From contig NZ_JABAGC010000022.1 of the NCBI RefSeq assembly GCF_012843905.1, forward strand, positions 1 to 49,420: a stretch of 49,420 nucleotides of DNA, written 5' to 3'. Below, piece by piece: positions 45,104 to 49,420 of the stretch (its first letter is position 1; the number at the start of each line of letters is the position of its first letter). The notes under the pieces were generated by a model. The model searched no databases, was not told the DNA's origin, and saw only the letters and a program-made list of their open reading frames with translations. Position numbers and translations under genes: made by a program. This stretch comes from Clostridium sp. SM-530-WT-3G. Lineage in GTDB: Bacteria > Bacillota > Clostridia > Clostridiales > Clostridiaceae.

Positions 45104-46387
45104 TTAATCTTCTAATGCTGATGATTTTATATGTGGATTTTTCTTCATTGGAAAAATTATATATCCTATTAATAGAGCAACAATTGTTGGTAATAACCAT
45201 GCAAATCCTGCACTTCCTAAAGGAATAAATGAAAGATTTATGATAGGTATTATTTCTAATATACCAAATATTAGTGAAACGTAAACGGCTAGTCTTACTG
45301 CTTTATCATTAGTTATGATTTTATTAAATAATGTAGTGAATATTAATGTAATAGCAACAGGATATAGGATACTTAATACAGGAGCTGAAATACCAACTAT
45401 TTTATCTACACCAAGTGATCCAATTACAATACTTATTAATGAAATTACTATTGCATTAAAGTTATATGATAACTTTCCTTTTGTAAGTGTTTCAAAAAAA
45501 GATGCTCCAGCAGATAATAATCCTATTGATGTACTTAAGCATGCAAGAGCCATTGCTAATCCAATGATTATAGGACCCATATTTCCTAAAACACTATGTG
45601 AAATAAATAATAACAGATTTGATTTAGTAAGTTCTCCTGTAAAAACGCCAGTTGTTTGAGCACCTAAATACATTAATCCACCATAAACAAATGCTAAACC
45701 TATTGTAGCAACTAATCCTGACTTTAATGTCATAGGTATAACTTCTTTTTTTGAATAACCTTTTGCCAAGATACTTGAAGAAATCATAGTAGCAAATAAC
45801 AGACCACCAAGTGCATCCATTGTTTGATATCCTTCAGTAAATGATGTAGCAAATACATTAACTGCACCAGTATCTACTACATTACCAATTGGAAATATTA
45901 TACCTTTGATTATTATTACTGCAAGAAGAATTAATAATAATGGTGTAAGGTATGTACCTATTGTATCTACAATTGATGATTTTTTTAATACAAAAATTAA
46001 GTTTATTGCAAAATATATCACCATAAATACAATTGCTGGTATTTTAGGGAAATTAGGTGATATAGCTAATTCATACGTAGTTGCTGCTGTTCTTGGAATA
46101 GCAAGCATTGGTCCTATAGCAATAAATAAAATAGTATTTAGAACAATAGCGAATTTAACACCTATTCTTGAGGCCATTGCTTCAAATGTTCCCTCACCTT
46201 TACTTACAGCAATTATGGAAAGTAGTGGTAGACCTACCCCTGTACATATAAATCCTATACTTGCAATTATATATTGACTTCCTATAGCATTTCCCAAAAA
46301 TGGAGGGAATATTAAATTACCTGCACCAAAGAACATAGCAAATAGTGCAAAACCTATTATTAAAATATCTTTTGAATTTTTTCTCAT
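45104..46387 (-). CDS. brnQ: Branched-chain amino acid carrier, BrnQ/LIVCS family
   Basis: 427 aa. ATG (minus strand) follows TTTAGGAGAAACACGTT. About 12 hydrophobic segments; the N-terminus GFALFAMFFGAGNLIFPPFLG is the family signature, followed by FIAIGPMLAIPRTAATTYE. It imports leucine, isoleucine and valine with Na+ or H+. Length is typical (about 430-440). It is not related to the surface locus by function. No T-box antiterminator (TGGNACCGCG) was seen in its 350-nt leader. Candidate promoter at 46468-46496. Confidence 0.95.
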   Translation of the reverse strand: MRKNSKDILIIGFALFAMFFGAGNLIFPPFLGNAIGSQYIIASIGFICTGVGLPLLSIIAVSKGEGTFEAMASRIGVKFAIVLNTILFIAIGPMLAIPRTAATTYELAISPNFPKIPAIVFMVIYFAINLIFVLKKSSIVDTIGTYLTPLLLILLAVIIIKGIIFPIGNVVDTGAVNVFATSFTEGYQTMDALGGLLFATMISSSILAKGYSKKEVIPMTLKSGLVATIGLAFVYGGLMYLGAQTTGVFTGELTKSNLLLFISHSVLGNMGPIIIGLAMALACLSTSIGLLSAGASFFETLTKGKLSYNFNAIVISLISIVIGSLGVDKIVGISAPVLSILYPVAITLIFTTLFNKIITNDKAVRLAVYVSLIFGILEIIPIINLSFIPLGSAGFAWLLPTIVALLIGYIIFPMKKNPHIKSSALED

Positions 46388-46738
46388 AACGTGTTTCTCC
46401 TAAATTTAATTTATATACTATTCTCATAAATTGATTCTTTTTTCAATACCTAAATAATTATGTACTAATCTTAACACTTAATTATTAATTTATCAACAAA
46501 AAAATACAAAAAGAGACGATAGCGTTAACAAAACATCAAAAAAATTAAATATTATGTATTGAATATTATATTTGTGTGAATTATTTGTAAATTTATATAG
46601 TTAAGTAGTTCATTATTTCAAATAGGAATAATGTAGAAGGAATACTAGGGGATATGTTCAAGTGAATTGATTTGGTAGTACAAAAGTGATAACATAATGA
46701 TGAAAAGGATTAAAATCTCTAATGAGAGGACGATAAAA
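46388..46738. other. 351-nt divergent spacer between brnQ and galU
   Basis: Minus-strand promoter candidate at 46468-46496; the rest is AT-rich. On the plus strand no clear galU promoter pair is seen. An in-frame ATG at 46697 could extend galU but lacks a ribosome site. Confidence 0.5.
46468..46496 (-). promoter_or_regulatory. Candidate brnQ promoter
   Basis: Read on the minus strand: TTGATA (46496-46491), a 17-nt spacer and TAAGAT (46473-46468). Confidence 0.5.
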
Positions 46739-47620
46739 ATGAAAGTAAAAAAGGCTATTATACCAGCAGCAGGGCTTGGAACTAGATTTTTGCCAGCAAC
46801 AAAAGCTCAACCCAAAGAAATGCTTCCAATTGTTGACAAGCCAACTATTCAATATATTATTGAAGAAGCAGTTGCCTCTGGAATTGAAGAAATTCTTATT
46901 ATTAATGGAAGAAATAAAAAGTGTATAGAAGATCACTTTGATAAATCAATAGAATTAGAATTAGAACTTGAGAAAAGTGGCAAAAAAGAATTATTAGAGA
47001 TAGTTAAGAATATTTCTGATATGATTGATATCCATTATATAAGACAAAAGGAGCCAAAAGGATTAGGGCATGCAATTCATTGTGCTAAAACTTTTGTAGG
47101 AAATGAACCATTTGCAGTACTATTAGGTGATGATGTAGTTGATAGTAAAAAGCCATGTTTAAAACAGCTTCTTGATTGTTTTAATGAGTATAAAACTACA
47201 ATACTGGGTGTACAGAAGGTACCAGAAGAGAGTGTATCTAAATATGGAATAATAAATGGTATCCATATTGAGGATAGAGTATACAAGGTAAGAGATCTTG
47301 TTGAAAAGCCATCTATTGAAGAAGCTCCAAGCAGTATTGCAATTTTAGGAAGATATATTATAACTCCAGAAATATTTAATATATTGGAGAATACTGTACC
47401 AGGTAAGAATGGCGAAATCCAGCTTACAGATGCTCTTAAAACTTTAATAAGTAAAGAAGCAATGTATGCATATAATTTCGATGGAAAGAGATATGATGTA
47501 GGTGATAAGCTTGGATTTTTAGAGGCTAATGTTGAATTTGCTTTAAAGAAAGAAGAACTTAGAGATGGTTTTATACAGTACTTAAATACTAGACCATGGG
47601 ATGTATATAAAAAAGATTAA
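46739..47620 (+). CDS. galU: UTP-glucose-1-phosphate uridylyltransferase
   Basis: 293 aa from ATG at 46739; GAGAGGA at 46724-46730 is 8 nt upstream, and the protein then starts with MKVKKAIIPAAGLGTR as in other GalU proteins. An upstream ATG at 46697 adds 14 unconserved residues. Motifs: AAGLGTRFLPATKAQPKEMLPI, IEEAVASGIEEILIINGR, VLLGDDV and the C-terminal GKRYDVGDKLGFLEA. It makes UDP-glucose in the cytosol, a precursor for polysaccharides and glycolipids, so it fits the locus next door although it is a separate unit. Confidence 0.95.
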   Translation: MKVKKAIIPAAGLGTRFLPATKAQPKEMLPIVDKPTIQYIIEEAVASGIEEILIINGRNKKCIEDHFDKSIELELELEKSGKKELLEIVKNISDMIDIHYIRQKEPKGLGHAIHCAKTFVGNEPFAVLLGDDVVDSKKPCLKQLLDCFNEYKTTILGVQKVPEESVSKYGIINGIHIEDRVYKVRDLVEKPSIEEAPSSIAILGRYIITPEIFNILENTVPGKNGEIQLTDALKTLISKEAMYAYNFDGKRYDVGDKLGFLEANVEFALKKEELRDGFIQYLNTRPWDVYKKD

Positions 47621-48139
47621 TTTTTAGTCATATTAATAAATAATATTGGGTTAATACTTAATATGTATAACTCTATATTAAAAAAATATAATAAATTTTA
47701 GGTAAAACTCTGGGAAATATAAAGTGCTTTATAGCATGTATTTACTATATTCCTAGAGTTTTTTGCTGTAGGTTCACTTAAATTAATTATTGTAGAATTT
47801 AAGGTAAAAGAATTCTATGCTTAAAATAAAAAGTGATATTATCAAAATAATATTTAAAATATACCAGCCAAATTTTAAAAATAAAATAGAGAAAAGTAAA
47901 AAAACTAAACAGCTTAGAATTGCTTTAAAGATATTCATATTATATTCTCCTTTGATTTTTATTAGACTAGTATCTCCAGATTATAAATATAAATACTCCG
48001 TTAATTTTTATAAAAATAACCTATTTTAGTAAAAAATAATAATTTTTCATATAAAAATGAATATCTGGGTGGAAAAATAGGGAAAAATAACGTATAATTT
48101 CAATATAAGTAATAGTTGTTAAATGGAAGTGGATAATAT
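47621..48139. other. 519-nt spacer with terminator and one doubtful small ORF
   Basis: Terminator at 47704-47762. A 70-codon frame at 47817-48029 has a weak, distant AAGG site (12 nt upstream), a basic start and one hydrophobic stretch; I regard it as unproven. TATAAT at 48093-48098 may be the -10 for the 48140 gene. Confidence 0.5.
47704..47762 (+). terminator. Terminator after galU
   Basis: AAAACTCT-GGGAA-TAT stem with TATTCC-AGAGTTTTTT, an imperfect long hairpin with a T run. Confidence 0.75.
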
Positions 48140-49189
48140 ATGGAACGGTACAAGAGTCTTTATAATAATATAAAAAAGAGATATATAGATATTAGTAATG
48201 AAAATAGAATCTTAGAGAAAAAGGTTGATTCTTTATATAATATAGTAGAGATAAGTAATTATATTAATATATATTTTAGAAGTGAAAATTTAATAGATAT
48301 GATTAATGATATGATTATAGGGATATTAGGAGTATCATATTCTACTATATTTATTGTTGAAAATAATAAAATAAAAATAAAGTCAACAAATAAGAATATA
48401 GAAAATATAAATCTGACTGATATAGAAAGATATAATATAATGCATTATAAAGATTTCTTGATTAATGAAAAAGAAGCTATTAAATTTGAAGGCAGTTCAA
48501 AAAATGATATACATTGTATTCTTGGTATGCCTATTAAATTAAGAGAAAAGCCATTAGGATATATTTTAGTTGAACATGAAGTATATAATTCGCTTACAGA
48601 TGATTCAATGTTATTTTTAAGGTCTATAGCAAATCAGGTTGCTATATCCATAGAAAATGCTTCTTTGTATAAGCAGCTTAAAAAGATGACAATGTATGAT
48701 CCATTACTTGACATATATAATAGAAAGTATTTTTTTAACAGTTTAGAAAAGAAAATTAATAAAAAAAATTCAGAAAAATTTGCAATAATAATGATAGATA
48801 TTGATGACTTTAAAAAAGTTAATGATACTTATGGTCATCAGTTTGGAGATAAAGTTTTGAAGACTTTTACTAATGTTATTTTGAGAAATATTAGTAAAAA
48901 AGATATTGTTGCTAGATATGGTGGAGAAGAAATAATAATATGTATTAATAATTATAATTATAAAGAGGATGTATATAATAATATAGAAAAGATAAGAAGA
49001 GAATTAGAAGAAACTTGTATAGTTAATAATAATAATTCAATTAACATTACAGGCAGTTTTGGAATTGCATTTTTTCCTGCTGATGGACAAGATATAAGTA
49101 GTTTGATAAAATGCGCTGACGATTTATTATATATGTCTAAGAAGAACGGAAAGAATACTATAAGTTGTAATCATGTGTATAAAAAATAA
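48140..49189 (+). CDS. Diguanylate cyclase with GAF sensor domain
   Basis: 349 aa. ATG at 48140 after a modest GGAAGTGGA. Residues 1-40 are a charged, coiled-coil-like start; about 45-178 form a GAF domain (ILGVSYSTIFIVENN ... GMPIKLREKPLGYILVEH ... ANQVAISIENASLYKQL); about 188-345 form a GGDEF domain (DPLLDIYNRKYFF, MIDIDDFKKVNDTYGHQFGD). The active-site motif is GGEEI (261-265) rather than GGEEF, with the metal-binding acidic residues kept. The inhibitory I-site RxxD is SKKD at 252-255, so product feedback is probably lost. No membrane segment. It makes c-di-GMP in response to an unknown small ligand. Confidence 0.9.
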   Translation: MERYKSLYNNIKKRYIDISNENRILEKKVDSLYNIVEISNYINIYFRSENLIDMINDMIIGILGVSYSTIFIVENNKIKIKSTNKNIENINLTDIERYNIMHYKDFLINEKEAIKFEGSSKNDIHCILGMPIKLREKPLGYILVEHEVYNSLTDDSMLFLRSIANQVAISIENASLYKQLKKMTMYDPLLDIYNRKYFFNSLEKKINKKNSEKFAIIMIDIDDFKKVNDTYGHQFGDKVLKTFTNVILRNISKKDIVARYGGEEIIICINNYNYKEDVYNNIEKIRRELEETCIVNNNNSINITGSFGIAFFPADGQDISSLIKCADDLLYMSKKNGKNTISCNHVYKK

Positions 49190-49197
49190 ACCATTTT

Positions 49198-49237
49198 TAA
49201 AAGCAAGCTTATTATAAAAGTAAGAATGCTTTTTTTA
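49198..49237 (+). terminator. Terminator after the diguanylate cyclase gene
   Basis: AAAGCA-AGCTTA pairs with TAAGAATGCTTT with small mismatches, followed by a T run. Confidence 0.75.
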
Positions 49238-49330
49238 TATAAAGGGGGCTTTTAACTGTTAAAAATAATCTATAAAAATATATAAAAATATATTTCTATT
49301 TATGATATAATCTTATTGAGGTGATAAGTT

Positions 49331-49420
49331 GTGAAATATTACTCAATAGGAGAATTTGCAAACAGAATAGGAAAGACTATTCAAACTCTTAGGAACTGGG
49401 ACAAGAAAAATATATTAAAG
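49331..49420 (+). CDS. N-terminus of a probable IS607-family serine recombinase (cut by window edge)
   Basis: GTG at 49331 after GAGGTGAT. The 30 visible residues (VKYYSIGEFANRIGKT then IQTLRNWDKKNILK) form a MerR-type HTH. This wording (YSIGEFA..IGKT.QTLRNWDK.) is typical of IS607-family TnpA, in which a MerR HTH precedes a serine-recombinase domain; ordinary MerR regulators usually read differently in the R-x-W/Y region. The catalytic domain and any tnpB partner would lie beyond the right edge. IS607 elements have no terminal inverted repeats, so the left end cannot be placed. Confidence 0.65.
   Translation, partial: MKYYSIGEFANRIGKTIQTLRNWDKKNILK

Noticed and set aside
45315..46277. Plus-strand frames of 114 and 123 codons opposite brnQ
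   Set aside because: They lie antisense to a well-supported membrane protein and have no ribosome site or recognisable domain.
46388..46738. T-box or other riboswitch in the brnQ leader
   Set aside because: No T-box sequence (TGGNACCGCG or its complement) and no strong antiterminator/terminator pair were seen.
47817..48029. 70-codon ORF between galU and the diguanylate cyclase gene
   Set aside because: The ribosome site is weak and too far away, composition is like the surrounding AT-rich DNA, and no family was recognised; kept only as a note in the spacer entry.

Overview
The window looks like chromosomal DNA of a low-GC Gram-positive anaerobe, most likely Clostridium sensu stricto (C. beijerinckii / C. 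butyricum group). The reasons are strongly AT-rich codon use, GGAGG-type ribosome sites, frequent TTG/GTG starts, many secreted proteins with clostridial-type cell-wall-binding (CW, choline-binding-like) repeats, and a typical clostridial RF3. No species is claimed.

Region 1 (1-22000) is a surface-protein cluster. Nine genes (one cut by the left edge) encode exported proteins with tandem CW repeats joined to cadherin-like, bacterial Ig-like (Big_2), InlB-type B-repeat, glucosaminidase/amidase or unrecognised domains. Two of them are paralogous bifunctional autolysins. Only prfC (RF3) and a small zinc-ribbon membrane protein interrupt the series. Most genes have their own promoter and terminator; 6736 and 9793 look co-transcribed.

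Region 2 (22000-26060) is a phosphocholine-activation (lic) cluster: a three-domain protein (winged HTH + nucleotidyltransferase-like + choline kinase, LicA-like), a LicC-type cytidylyltransferase and a LicB-like permease. The same inverted repeat, GTTC-N7-GAAC, lies at the start of both the licA and licB transcripts, so the HTH-bearing kinase may control its own pathway.

Region 3 (26140-28500) has an RpiR/MurR-type regulator beside a decayed sugar-transport region with pieces of a PTS EIIC and two ABC permeases.

Region 4 (28750-45060) is a surface-polysaccharide locus: a CapD/FlaA1-type 4,6-dehydratase, WecB-type epimerase, five glycosyl or sugar-phosphate transferases, a Wzx-like flippase, a Wzy-like polymerase, a Gfo/Idh sugar dehydrogenase and a LicD phosphocholine transferase. 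A tenth CW-repeat protein, carrying a metallo-beta-lactamase-fold domain, lies immediately before licD. GalU (46739) is nearby.

Together the genes suggest one system: choline is imported, phosphorylated and activated (licB, licA, licC), transferred to a polymer (licD), and the modified polymer anchors the CW-repeat proteins. The MBL-fold protein may edit it, like pneumococcal Pce. The link between polymer and repeats is inference from domain content and co-location.

The right end holds brnQ, galU, a GAF-GGDEF diguanylate cyclase and the first codons of a probable IS607-family recombinase. I saw no rRNA, tRNA, CRISPR array or phage genes.
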